Notes: generated by a model not told the origin, from the sequence alone. 15,694 bases of DNA from CAYFVR01 sp046541515 (GCA_046541515.1 JBKHDD010000114.1:1-15694); one strand, 5' to 3'; shown: positions 1 through 6,718, counted from the stretch's first letter. Program-made: numbers and translations.

Positions 1-1521
1 TATCTCATCCGGAACAATCTCTCCATTCCCTGGTCCGACATCCGCGACCGACCGGACGGACAGCTCGACGCTGCCAGCGGCGCCCGGGACCACCTGCTCG
101 GCAAACCCCGCCGAAGCATCCGCATTGGGGAAATCTCGCTGGACGGCCGCGCTCTTTCGTTTCGAATTCAGCGGGTCAAGGCCGGCGACGCGTCCCCGGT
201 CTGGGTGTTTTCCCCCAGCACCGTCGAAAACATTCCCAGGCTCTCGGACCGGGTCTGGTGGAACGGATCCTTCCGGAGTGGAGCCGCGCTCGGTTGTTAG
301 GCGATTTGGCGCTCTGGCAGTTTCTTTTTCTGGGCGGACTGCTGCTGATCAGCGCCGGACTGGGTTGGCTCGCCCAGTGGACAACGGTGCGGTTGGTGCG
401 GCGCGCGAAAAAAAGCTGGACCTGGGGCATGGCGGAGCTGCTGCCCGGCCCGGTGGGATTGCTGGCCGGGCTCCTGGCGTTCTATCTGCTGAAAATCTCG
501 CTGGTGGACTACACCGGCCCCGTGGTCAGCCTGCTAAATCCCGTGTTGCTGGCGCTCATCGTCTTCGCGTTTACCTGGCTGGCCACGCGGATCATCCATT
601 TTCTTTCCGACTACATGACCCGGAAATACGTGGACGAGCTTCAAAATTTCGGGAGTCCCAAGTCCCGTCACATGCTGACCACCATCGACGTGGGCCGCCG
701 GGCGCTGGTGTTTTTCGCTCTGCTGGTGGGGCTGGGGTTCGCGCTCAGCCAGTTCCATCTGTTCAAGGTGGTGGGCATGTCGCTGCTGGCCTCGGCGGGC
801 GTGTTCAGCGTCATAATCGGCGTGGCCGCCCAGAGCCTGCTGGGCAACCTTATTGGCGGAATGCAGATCGCCATTACCCAGCCGGTAAGCATCGGCGACA
901 GCGTCCTTTTTGAAGACAACTGGGGCTACGTGGAGGAAATTGCCTACACCTACATCACCATACGCACCTGGGACCAGCGCCGGCTGGTGGTGTCGCTGCG
1001 GTATTTTTTGACCCACCCGGTGGAAAACTGGTCTATGAAAAAACGCCCACCTAATCAAGCCAATCTATTTCTACGTGGATTACACTGCCGACATCGAACC
1101 CATCCGAAGGGAATTCGACCGGCGCGTCCGAAATTCCGAGGCGTGGGACGAAACCGTGGACCCGACGGTGGAGGTGACCGCCGTCACCGAGCGGACGATG
1201 GAAGGGCGGGCCCTGTGCAGCGCCAAAAACCCGATCACCGCCTGGGTGCTCCACTGCCGGCTGCGGGAGGAAATGTTGGTATTTCTGGGGGAGTGGGAAG
1301 AGGGCCGATACCTGCCCCGGGAGCGGATCGCATTGGACCGGGATGATGTGCCGCTCGCGGATTCGGCGGAATCCAAGAAAGAAGAGGACGCGGCGGGAGA
1401 GGAGAAAAACCGGCGACGGAAAAACCGCCGGGCGGAATCCGAAGAAAAGGGGCGCGCGGCCCCGCCGGGAAACGTCGCCGGAAGAGGCATGAATCGCGCC
1501 CGCCAAGCCACATTCAGGTAA
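1..1521 (+). pseudogene. MscS-family mechanosensitive ion channel, 5'-truncated by the window edge and interrupted by two frameshifts
   Basis: Three reading frames join into one MscS-type protein. Frame 1 (1 to about 252) encodes a family-typical N-terminal domain ending in PVWVFSPSTVENIPRLSDR. Frame 3 (about 252-1043) continues with GLVERILPEW, several membrane segments (LALWQFLFLGGLLLISAGLG, VGLLAGLLAFYLL, VLLALIVFAFTWLATRII, RRALVFFALLVGLGFAL) and the MscS pore/beta-domain region (SLLGNLIGGMQIAITQPVSI, then RTWDQRRLVVSLRYF). Frame 1 resumes at 1045 with AHLIKPIYFYVDYTADIEPI and runs to TAA at 1519-1521, ending in a highly charged tail. The first break fits loss of one G in the GGG at 251-253; the second fits one extra A in the A6 run at 1038-1043. 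Such channels open under membrane tension during hypo-osmotic shock. The gene is either a recent pseudogene or intact with two homopolymer sequencing errors; both breaks being homopolymeric makes errors a serious possibility. The true start lies upstream of the window. Confidence 0.85.
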
Positions 1522-2139
1522 AAAAACCGAAACGCCAATTTTCCACCCTTGACGCCGCATGTTGGTATGACTAACATTTCGCTCAAACCATCACACCCAG
1601 AGCCCCAGCCTTCAACCCGTTCCCTCACCCGATTTTTGGCTCCCATCCACCACGAGATTTGGGGTTGAACAGAATCCACTTTGCCGCCGCGAAGAGCACG
1701 CGGGCAGCCGGATCGTCCCCGTTCGGGCTTTCTCCCGAGAAATCATCGCCCCGCCAGCCGGTGGCGGGACGACCGGCCGGCCGATTTTGGCCGACCTTGT
1801 TATCCGCCCAATTATTGAAAAGGGGATGGAAGATGAGGAAACATGCGCAATCCTGGTACATTGACCGAATTCGTCGTGAAGCGGCCCAATATTGGGAAAA
1901 GCTGATATCGACGAATTCCGCGAAACAATCCCCGATCTCGTCGGGGAAAACCGCCCCGCCCCAAACCGTTCCGTCCAAGCCTCGACCAGAAGACACGCCC
2001 CCTCGCGCCTGAGCCGTCCGACGGACCGCCCGCGCTCTCCCTTCCGCCCCTTTCCGGAGGAAGTGGTCCGCCGGGCGGTCCGGCCGATCGCATCCCCTAC
2101 CCATTCGATCCTTGCGCCGGTCGATACCGGCCGATGGCC
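1522..2139. other. Non-coding stretch between convergent mscS-like and mgtC-like genes
   Basis: This 618-bp region separates the end of the channel gene from the stop codon of the MgtC-like gene. Only one weak small reading frame (1833-2012) and several short GC-rich hairpins are visible, for example CCCGCCA-GCCGG-TGGCGGG at 1750-1768 and CCGGT-CGAT-ACCGG at 2117-2130. The latter lies just beyond the MgtC stop and could help end its transcript. None has an adjacent T-run. Other frames look like chance GC-rich open frames. Confidence 0.6.
1833..2012 (+). CDS. Doubtful small ORF, 59 aa, no recognised family
   Basis: An ATG at 1833 is preceded by AAGGGG with 7 bases between, an acceptable ribosome binding site, and the frame stays open to TGA at 2012. 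The product begins MRKHAQSWYIDRIRREAAQY, which could form an amphipathic helix, and then becomes rich in Pro, Ser and Lys, as random GC-rich DNA often does. Third codon positions show no clear G/C preference. I recognise no family. It may be a real micro-protein or, more likely, chance. Confidence 0.2.
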   Translation: MRKHAQSWYIDRIRREAAQYWEKLISTNSAKQSPISSGKTAPPQTVPSKPRPEDTPPRA

Positions 2140-2721
2140 TTATTCGCCGCCATCATTCTTATCCGAAGATTCTTCCCCTTCGTCCCCATCTTTGTCCGAT
2201 TCTTCCGAAAACGTTTTCTGGTCCTCGTGCAGGCCGACTTCTTCCATGCCGTCTTTGAGCGGGGACAGCACCCGCAGGGCCAGAAAATTGAGGAAGGCGA
2301 TGAGAATTGCGATTTCGAAGCGATTGTGGGCCACGGCGGCGCCCACCACGCCGGTGGACCAGAGGCTGACCGCCGTGGCGGCGCCAATGACGTTGTCGTC
2401 TTGCTTCAGGATGGCGCCGCCGCCGATGAAACCGATGCCGGTCATCAGACCCTGCATGATGCGCGCCTTGGCGTCGGGATTGTCGGGGATGAAGGAATCC
2501 GACACCAGCACGTAGCCGCAACTGGCCACCGCCACCAGCGGAAAGGTGCGAAGGCCCAGGCTTCGGGAAAAATATTCCCGCTCCAGCGCCAGCGGAATGG
2601 TCAACATAAATGACGCGACGATTTTAAAGAGATGCCGGATGAACGTGTAGGCGTACAGGTTCAAACTCTCTTGGGAATAATCCAGAAATTTGGCGAGAAA
2701 ACCGGTAATGCTTTCGATCAT
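2140..2721 (-). CDS. MgtC/SapB family membrane protein
   Basis: 193 aa. The start ATG (complement of 2719-2721) is preceded by GGAGG (complement of 2728-2732) with 6 bases between; a longer frame to 2817 exists but lacks such a site. After a short N-terminal stretch come hydrophobic segments at about residues 28-46, 60-75, 88-105, 111-131 and 136-152. They include the family signatures LRTFPLVAVAS (57-67), GLMTGIGFIGGGAIL (91-105) and TAVSLWSTGVVGAA (116-129). The last 35 residues are a hydrophilic, acidic tail rich in Asp, Glu and Lys, in place of the ACT-like domain of some longer MgtC proteins. MgtC-family proteins are inner-membrane proteins linked to magnesium limitation and ATP homeostasis in pathogens; the role of environmental members is poorly known. 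It is the last gene of the minus-strand stress cluster, 332 bp from the DUF1328 gene, so it may have its own promoter. Confidence 0.93.
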   Translation of the reverse strand: MIESITGFLAKFLDYSQESLNLYAYTFIRHLFKIVASFMLTIPLALEREYFSRSLGLRTFPLVAVASCGYVLVSDSFIPDNPDAKARIMQGLMTGIGFIGGGAILKQDDNVIGAATAVSLWSTGVVGAAVAHNRFEIAILIAFLNFLALRVLSPLKDGMEEVGLHEDQKTFSEESDKDGDEGEESSDKNDGGE

Positions 2722-2880
2722 GAGGGACCTCCGGAGGATGGGCGACGGCCCGGCGGAGGTCGAGGGCGGGAAAAGGAACCCTCGCGGGCGGTCGGCAAGG
2801 CCGACGAGCGGGGTCAACCGGAAAACCCCCTCCGGCGAACTCGCCGCATTCCCGATCGCCCGCGAAAGAACCAGGGCGAT

Positions 2881-2938
2881 TTGCGCAAATTTTCATACCG
2901 GTGTTTGAGCTTCGGTATCGGCACTCTTGCAAATCGCC
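2881..2938 (+). repeat. Dispersed repeat, copy A (short form)
   Basis: Left block TTGCGCAAATTTTCATACCG (2881-2900) matches 15496-15515 at 17 of 20 positions. The right block 2901-2938 (core CTTCGGTATCGGCA, then TTGCAAA and CGCC) matches 15556-15594 with one 1-base gap and a few substitutions. Copy B carries about 40 extra bases, a hairpin arm and loop, between the blocks. ATACCG and CGGTAT within copy A are complementary and could pair. Both copies have the same orientation and are intergenic. Confidence 0.7.
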
Positions 2939-3005
2939 CAAGTTGAAGTCGGTCCCCGCGCGTTGCCGTTGGCGGCGGTCGATATGGACACCGACCTTGC
3001 CGAAC

Positions 3006-3039
3006 GACATGCGCGGTGGATCGACATGCGCGATGGATC
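3006..3039 (+). repeat. 17-bp tandem duplication
   Basis: GACATGCGCGGTGGATC (3006-3022) is followed directly by GACATGCGCGATGGATC (3023-3039), with one difference. It lies 15 bp downstream of the DUF1328 stop codon on the minus strand, in non-coding DNA. A local slippage duplication is the simplest explanation. Confidence 0.75.
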
Positions 3040-3053
3040 GACGGTAAAGCCGA

Positions 3054-3218
3054 TTACGCCGGCGGTCTTCTTCCCACCAAGAGAAAGACCACGAACAGAA
3101 CCAGGAACAGAACAAACAATATTTCCGCGATTCCTGCGGCGGCTCCGGCGATTCCGGAAAAGCCGAGCGCGCCGGCGATCAGTGCGATTACCAAAAACGT
3201 CAAGGCCCATCCCAACAT
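3054..3218 (-). CDS. DUF1328 family small membrane protein
   Basis: 54 aa, beginning MLGWALTFLVIALIAGALGF and ending LVGRRPPA. It matches the DUF1328 (YtjA-like) pattern: a Met-Leu start, one hydrophobic helix at residues 4-20, a Gly/Ala-rich turn SGIAGAAAGIAEI, and a second helix at about 32-48. The start is fixed by AGGAGG six bases upstream of the ATG (complement of 3216-3218). DUF1328 peptides are inner-membrane proteins of unknown biochemical function, often found beside CsbD, DUF3309 and other general-stress genes, as here. It lies 48 bp after the lipoprotein gene on the same strand and is probably co-transcribed with it. Confidence 0.93.
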   Translation of the reverse strand: MLGWALTFLVIALIAGALGFSGIAGAAAGIAEILFVLFLVLFVVFLLVGRRPPA

Positions 3219-3266
3219 GATGCGCCTCCTTTCGGTTGGGGTTATCGTTCGTCGTGAAATTTTGCC

Positions 3267-3452
3267 CTACTCGTCGGTGGTTTCTTCCACCGAGTCTCCG
3301 GCCTCTTCCACCGAGTCTCCGGCCTCTTCCACCGCCTCGTCCATCTCTTCGCCCGCCTCTTCCATCGGGCCTTTCTGCTCGCAACCCACCGCGCCGATGC
3401 CCAGGGCGAAGGCCATGAACAGGGCGAGAAGCAGGTTTTTCCAGAAACGCAT
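3267..3452 (-). CDS. Small lipoprotein with a heptad-repeat tail
   Basis: 61 aa. The N-terminus MRFWKNLLLALFMAFALGIG is a lipoprotein signal sequence with lipobox AVGC and Cys24 as the likely lipidated residue. The mature part (CEQKGPMEEAGEEMDEAVEE and on) is almost entirely Glu, Ala, Asp, Ser and Val, with repeats EEAGDSV-EEAGDSV and a related upstream unit. A 7-residue period with Val or Met at fixed positions suggests a short coiled coil on the membrane surface. The start has GAGGAG five bases upstream. The length resembles entericidin-type or Lpp-like small lipoproteins, but the repeat sequence is not specific enough to assign a family. It lies between csbD-like and DUF1328 genes with gaps of 62 and 48 bp, consistent with one stress operon. 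The function is unknown; envelope stress is inferred from context. Confidence 0.88.
   Translation of the reverse strand: MRFWKNLLLALFMAFALGIGAVGCEQKGPMEEAGEEMDEAVEEAGDSVEEAGDSVEETTDE
3283..3324 (-). repeat. 21-bp perfect tandem repeat inside the lipoprotein gene
   Basis: TCTTCCACCGAGTCTCCGGCC occurs twice back to back (3283-3303 and 3304-3324, plus-strand reading), and a degenerate third unit starts at 3325. Each unit encodes one heptad of the coiled-coil tail. Slippage would add or remove whole heptads without breaking the frame. Confidence 0.9.
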
Positions 3453-3514
3453 AACATCTCCTCTCGATCGTTGGTTCGCTACCCATTTGAATCCATGCGG
3501 GAGAAGGTGCGGGG

Positions 3515-3712
3515 TTACAGACGATTCAAAAATTCGTCCACTTCCTTCCGGGCCTCCTCCAGATTCTTGCCGTACTTCTCCTGGATTCGGCCGATCAGGC
3601 GATCACGGTGACCTTCCGACCAGTCCATATTGTCGTCGGTCAACTCCCCCCACTGTTGCTTCACCTTGCCCTTGATCTGTTTCCAATTGCCTTTGATCTC
3701 TTCCATATTCAC
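3515..3712 (-). CDS. CsbD family general-stress protein (YjbJ-like)
   Basis: 65 aa, all hydrophilic and highly charged, with the CsbD signature MEEIKGNWKQIKGKVKQQWG followed by LTDDNMDWSEGHRDRLIGRI and a C-terminal helix GKNLEEARKEVDEFLNRL. I chose the GTG at 3712 because AAAGGAG (complement of 3719-3725) lies 6 bases from it, the same spacing as at neighbouring genes. The ATG two codons downstream would be 12 bases away. CsbD was found in Bacillus subtilis as a sigma-B-controlled protein, and YjbJ is abundant in stationary-phase Escherichia coli; the molecular role remains unknown. It probably heads a transcript with the lipoprotein and DUF1328 genes downstream. Confidence 0.95.
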   Translation of the reverse strand: MNMEEIKGNWKQIKGKVKQQWGELTDDNMDWSEGHRDRLIGRIQEKYGKNLEEARKEVDEFLNRL

Positions 3713-4012
3713 GAGGAACTCCTTTCAATCTCGAGGAACCGTTCTTCCCGTCCCGACGAGGCGGCCGGAACGTTGTCTCCGACGGAAATCCCCTGGAAAC
3801 GATTGCGCGGGACCGCCGCCACGACTTCCGGGTTCGTCTGCGCGCCGTCGGCTCTCCGACGGACGGCCGCATGATGATTCGATCGGAAAAAAAGAACGTC
3901 CAAATGCAATACCGTTCATTTTACCGAAAAAATGGCAGGGGCGAATTGCATTCCCCCTTGGTCAATCTTTCACGATTGGCCAATTGAAATGCCAAAGTGA
4001 ACGGTATTGCGG
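3713..4012. other. Intergenic region between the DUF3309 and csbD-like genes
   Basis: 300 bp, probably including the promoter of the csbD transcript. It holds a perfect small hairpin CCGTCGG-CTCT-CCGACGG (3845-3862) and the 105-bp foldable element at 3906-4010. Open frames here show no family resemblance and no convincing ribosome binding site. Confidence 0.6.
3906..4010 (+). ncRNA. Candidate structured element: 13-bp closing stem around two hairpins
   Basis: GCAATACCGTTCA (3906-3918) is the exact reverse complement of TGAACGGTATTGC (3998-4010). Inside, TGGCA (3933-3937) pairs with TGCCA (3990-3994). Two hairpins follow: GGGG-C-GAAT-TGC-ATTC-CCCC (3938-3957, one bulged C) and GGTCAATC-TTTCAC-GATTGGCC (3962-3983). 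The second pairs fully, with one G-U, only if the plus strand is transcribed; on the minus strand the same position is a C-A mismatch. The whole forms a three-way-junction-like fold. It ends 3 bp from the DUF3309 stop codon. No promoter or T-run marks it as a transcript, so RNA, a DNA cruciform or a palindromic repeat all remain possible. Confidence 0.35.
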
Positions 4013-4159
4013 CTAAAGGATGAGGAGAACCAGCAGAATGATGAGGATCAATCCCAGCCCGGAACTGGGATAATAGCCCCAGCCTCGACTGTACGGCCAA
4101 GTGGGAAGCGCGCCGATCAACAAGGCGATCAACAAAATGAATAAAAGCAGGTCAAGCAT
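4013..4159 (-). CDS. DUF3309 family small membrane protein
   Basis: 48 aa: MLDLLLFILLIALLIGALPT, then the diagnostic WPYSRGWGYYPSSGLG and a C-terminal hydrophobic helix LILIILLVLLIL. The tryptophan/tyrosine-rich middle between two hydrophobic helices is the DUF3309 hallmark, and 48-55 residues is the usual length. AAGGAG lies six bases before the ATG (complement of 4157-4159). The function is unknown; the family is often found beside CsbD and DUF1328 genes, as in this window. It lies 300 bp upstream of csbD on the same strand, and the intervening foldable element may separate the transcripts. Confidence 0.94.
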   Translation of the reverse strand: MLDLLLFILLIALLIGALPTWPYSRGWGYYPSSGLGLILIILLVLLIL

Positions 4160-4551
4160 GGGCAACTCCTTTCTCACAAATGGGTTATCGATCCCTCTCC
4201 GCTCAACGGATTCCGGCTCAGGAAAAGAGCCAAGGAAAGATTCCCTGTTGCATGACTCCAACCTTAGGCGTTGAAGGGAGATGGGGAAATGGGGCGGATG
4301 GCCCATTGCGGGATCATAAATGCAGTAGGTCCGCCATACGCGTGGGCGGGACGAGGAAGCGCGTCCTCTTGTCAACAAACCGGATACTTGATTTGCCGTA
4401 TTTCTTTTTGGGAAAATTCCATTCATCATGCCCGACATGCGAAAAAAAACCGTATTCCACAGAATTCGGCCGGATGAAGAGGATCGAATCCAAGAAACCG
4501 AATTTTATGGTGAATCCGCAAAATTCCGACATTCCCAAAAGGAGGTAAAGC
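4160..4551. other. Divergent intergenic region between DUF3309 and the sulfur operon
   Basis: 392 bp that must hold promoters for both directions. The part from about 4365 to 4550 is relatively A+T-rich, with runs such as GCGAAAAAAAACCG and an imperfect palindrome around CCGTATTCCACAGAATTCGG (4450-4469) that could be a regulator site. I could not identify a reliable -35/-10 pair or a known operator. No gene is visible. Confidence 0.5.
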
Positions 4552-5931
4552 ATGTTTCTGGAAACCGTGCGCACCGAAGGATTGGCCCAGCGCTCGTACA
4601 TTTTGGGCGCGGCGGGCGAGGCCGCGGTGATAGATCCCCGAAGGGACGTGGAGATCTATCTGGACATCGCCTACGCCAAAGGCGCCCGCATCACGCGAGT
4701 GTTTGAAACCCATCGAAACGAGGATTTCGTGGTGGGCTCCCTGCCCTTGGCGGAGATCACCGGGGCAACCATCCATCACGGCAAAGCGCTGCCCTTTGGC
4801 TACGGCGAGACCGTGACCGACGGGGACAAGTTCCAAATGGGCAACCTCCATCTGCGGATTCTGCAAACGCCCGGCCATACCGACGAAAGCATTTCCATCG
4901 CCATCATCGACGCCGATTTTGGCGAAGAGGCGGTCGGGGTTTTCACCGGCGACGCCCTGTTTATCGGGGACGTGGGCCGGACCGATTTTTTTCCGGACCG
5001 GGCCAGAGAGGTCGCGGGCCTGCTGTACGACAGCATATTCGAAAAACTGTTGCCGCTGGGTCCCCAAACGATCCTGTACCCGGCGCACGGCGCGGGTTCG
5101 GTTTGCGGTTCCGGCATGGCGGAGCGGGAGTTTTCCACCCTGGGGTACGAGCGGAAAAACAATCCGGCGCTCCAGGTTTCCGGAAAGGAAGCCTTCATCC
5201 AGCGAAAGCTGAACGAAACTCACTTCCAACCGCCCTATTTTCGAAAAATGGAACAGTTCAACCTGGAGGGACCGCCCATGCCCGCGAGCCTGGCAAGGCC
5301 CCGCCCCTATGATCACGAAGCCTTCGCCCGATTCCTGGAGGAGGGGGGGCAGGTGCTGGACGCGCGCGGCCCGGAAGCCTTCGCCGGCGCCTATGTTCCC
5401 GGATCTCTGGCCATGCCGCTGGGCATGATCCCGGCCTACGCCGGCTGGTTTTTGGACTATAATCGGGACGTGGCGCTGGTGGTGGACCGCTTCGACGACG
5501 TGGAACCCGCCATCCGCGCCCTTTTTCGACTGGGCTTCGACCGGGTGGCGGGATATCTGGACGGCGGGCTGACGGAATGGGAAACGGCGGGCAAGCCCTA
5601 CGGCGCCATTCCCGCGATTTACGCGGGAGACCTCAAGGCGCGGATGGATCGCGGGGAATCCTTCACGTTGCTGGATGTGCGAAAATCGAATGAATTCGCG
5701 GCCGGCCACGTGAGGGGCGCGACCCATCTGTTTTTGGGGGATTTGCCGGATCGGCTGGAAGAAGTTCCCAAGGACCGACCCGTCACCACGTTTTGCGGCA
5801 GCGGCCGCCGGGCCATCATCGCCGCCTCCATCCTGAAGCAAAACGGATTCGAGCAGGTGGAAGACTGCCTGGGTTCCATGGCCGCCTGCCAAGCCATCGG
5901 TTGCGAAACCGTTTCGGAATCGGATATATAG
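4552..5931 (+). CDS. CstB-like persulfide dioxygenase fused to two rhodanese domains
   Basis: 459 aa. Residues 1 to about 240 are a metallo-beta-lactamase fold of the persulfide dioxygenase (ETHE1/CstB) type. The three likely Fe(II) ligands are His54 (ETHRNEDF), His109 (TPGHTDES) and Asp134 (FTGDALFIGDVGRTD). The second and last histidines of the usual HxHxDH motif are Asn56 and Phe59, which suits a mononuclear iron site rather than a two-zinc hydrolase. Residues 253-350 form a rhodanese fold without a catalytic Cys (VALVVDRFDD at the loop), a pseudo-rhodanese. Residues 360-455 form an active-type rhodanese with loop Cys415-GSGRRA. This three-domain order is that of CstB from Staphylococcus aureus, which oxidises persulfides and yields thiosulfate. 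The start has AAGGAGG six bases before the ATG. It heads an operon with two YeeE/YedE proteins. The sulfur substrate is inferred from the family. Confidence 0.92.
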   Translation: MFLETVRTEGLAQRSYILGAAGEAAVIDPRRDVEIYLDIAYAKGARITRVFETHRNEDFVVGSLPLAEITGATIHHGKALPFGYGETVTDGDKFQMGNLHLRILQTPGHTDESISIAIIDADFGEEAVGVFTGDALFIGDVGRTDFFPDRAREVAGLLYDSIFEKLLPLGPQTILYPAHGAGSVCGSGMAEREFSTLGYERKNNPALQVSGKEAFIQRKLNETHFQPPYFRKMEQFNLEGPPMPASLARPRPYDHEAFARFLEEGGQVLDARGPEAFAGAYVPGSLAMPLGMIPAYAGWFLDYNRDVALVVDRFDDVEPAIRALFRLGFDRVAGYLDGGLTEWETAGKPYGAIPAIYAGDLKARMDRGESFTLLDVRKSNEFAAGHVRGATHLFLGDLPDRLEEVPKDRPVTTFCGSGRRAIIAASILKQNGFEQVEDCLGSMAACQAIGCETVSESDI

Positions 5932-6033
5932 GTGGGCGTTTTCAAAAACCATCATACCGCCGGCCGCCCCGCCACATCGAGGCCATCCGATCGTCCGGGG
6001 CCTCCGCCGGCGAGAAAGGAAAAGCCTCGCGTT

Positions 6034-6696
6034 ATGGGAAAGACGGGAATGCGCATCCGGTTCTTTGCGATTCTTTTTATTGTCCTCTGGGCCGGCCTGG
6101 GCGCCGAGGCGGCCGATCTGGAAGGGGTCGGTTTGCGGTCTGCGGACCTGGGAACGCCGGCGAACGAAGCGGCCGGTTTCCCGGGCTTTCCAACGGCCGC
6201 ATCCTGGCATCCCTACGCCGTGGGCGTCGCCATCGGAATGCTGAGCTGGCTGGCCTTTTTTCTATCGAACCATCCCATCGGCGTCTCCACCGCAGTGGCC
6301 AAAACCGCCGGCATGATGGAGCGGGCCTTTCGGGGCGCCGAGGTCGAGAAAAGGCCCTACTACCAAAAAATCGGCCTGGACATCGGTTGGGAATGGGTTT
6401 TCGTGGCCGGCATCGTCCCCGGCGCGCTGCTCTCCGCCGTCACTTCGGGCCAATTTGAGGCGACCATGACCCCGGAGATGTGGTCCTCCGCCTTCGGGGA
6501 CGTGGGTTCACTCCGCTGGCTGACGGCTTTCCTCGGCGGCATGATCATGATGATCGGCGCCCGGTGGGCCGGCGGCTGCACCAGCGGCCACGGGATCAGC
6601 GGCACGCTCCAACTGGTCGTGAGCGGCTGGGTGGCCATGTTCAGCTTTTTCGCCGGCGGCGTAATCACCGCCTTTTTGCTCTATGCCGGGGCGTGA
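6034..6696 (+). CDS. YeeE/YedE family sulfur-transport protein, first half-size subunit
   Basis: 220 aa. After a signal-like N-terminus (MRIRFFAILFIVLWAGLGAE) come hydrophobic segments at about 60-78, 118-135, 162-179 and 192-218. The family signature GGCTSGHGISG (180-190) holds Cys182, its only cysteine. YeeE/YedE (TsuA-like) proteins import thiosulfate through membrane cysteines that contact the substrate; the usual TsuA is about twice this length. Here the two halves are separate genes, as in PmpA/PmpB-type pairs. The open frame extends back to a GTG directly after the upstream stop, but that extension is Pro/Arg-rich and lacks a ribosome site. I chose the ATG at 6034 (AAAGGA 13 bases upstream); the ATG at 6049 is also possible. 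It lies 102 bp after the CstB-like gene and 22 bp before its partner. Confidence 0.88.
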   Translation: MGKTGMRIRFFAILFIVLWAGLGAEAADLEGVGLRSADLGTPANEAAGFPGFPTAASWHPYAVGVAIGMLSWLAFFLSNHPIGVSTAVAKTAGMMERAFRGAEVEKRPYYQKIGLDIGWEWVFVAGIVPGALLSAVTSGQFEATMTPEMWSSAFGDVGSLRWLTAFLGGMIMMIGARWAGGCTSGHGISGTLQLVVSGWVAMFSFFAGGVITAFLLYAGA

Positions 6697-6718
6697 CTTT
6701 GGCCGAAAGGAGGACGGC

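Larger units (their letters stand above)
2722..3053. other. Intergenic region upstream of the MgtC-like gene, repeat-bearing
   Basis: 332 bp without a convincing gene. It carries one copy of a dispersed repeat (2881-2938) and a 17-bp tandem duplication (3006-3039), and should contain the promoter of the MgtC-like gene. I see no clear -35/-10 pair. Confidence 0.6.

Noticed and set aside
1036..1044. Programmed -1 ribosomal frameshift at the A6 run of the MscS gene
   Set aside because: The required shift is +1 (or -2); a -1 shift on AAA AAA leads to a stop codon within four codons, so the classical slippery mechanism does not restore the protein.
3283..3342. Short regularly spaced repeats as a CRISPR array
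   Set aside because: The units are directly adjacent without spacers and lie in frame inside a lipoprotein gene.
3980..3994. Minus-strand TGGCATTTCAATTGG as a sigma-54 promoter for csbD
   Set aside because: The -12 box is TTGG rather than TTGC, it lies about 270 bp from the gene and overlaps the foldable element; too weak to annotate.
3906..4010. MITE with 13-bp terminal inverted repeats
   Set aside because: No target-site duplication is visible at the borders (AAAT on the left, GGCT on the right) and no transposase-type end is recognised; kept as a structured element instead.
5932..6033. GTG start for the first YeeE/YedE protein directly after the upstream stop codon
   Set aside because: The extra 34 residues are Pro/Arg-rich and precede a normal signal-like helix; the downstream ATG fits the family better.
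4426..6210. 594-aa open frame antisense to the CstB-like gene
   Set aside because: It has the composition of a GC-rich shadow frame (His, Arg, Gly, Gln-rich), no family motifs and no ribosome site, and the plus-strand protein is clearly real.
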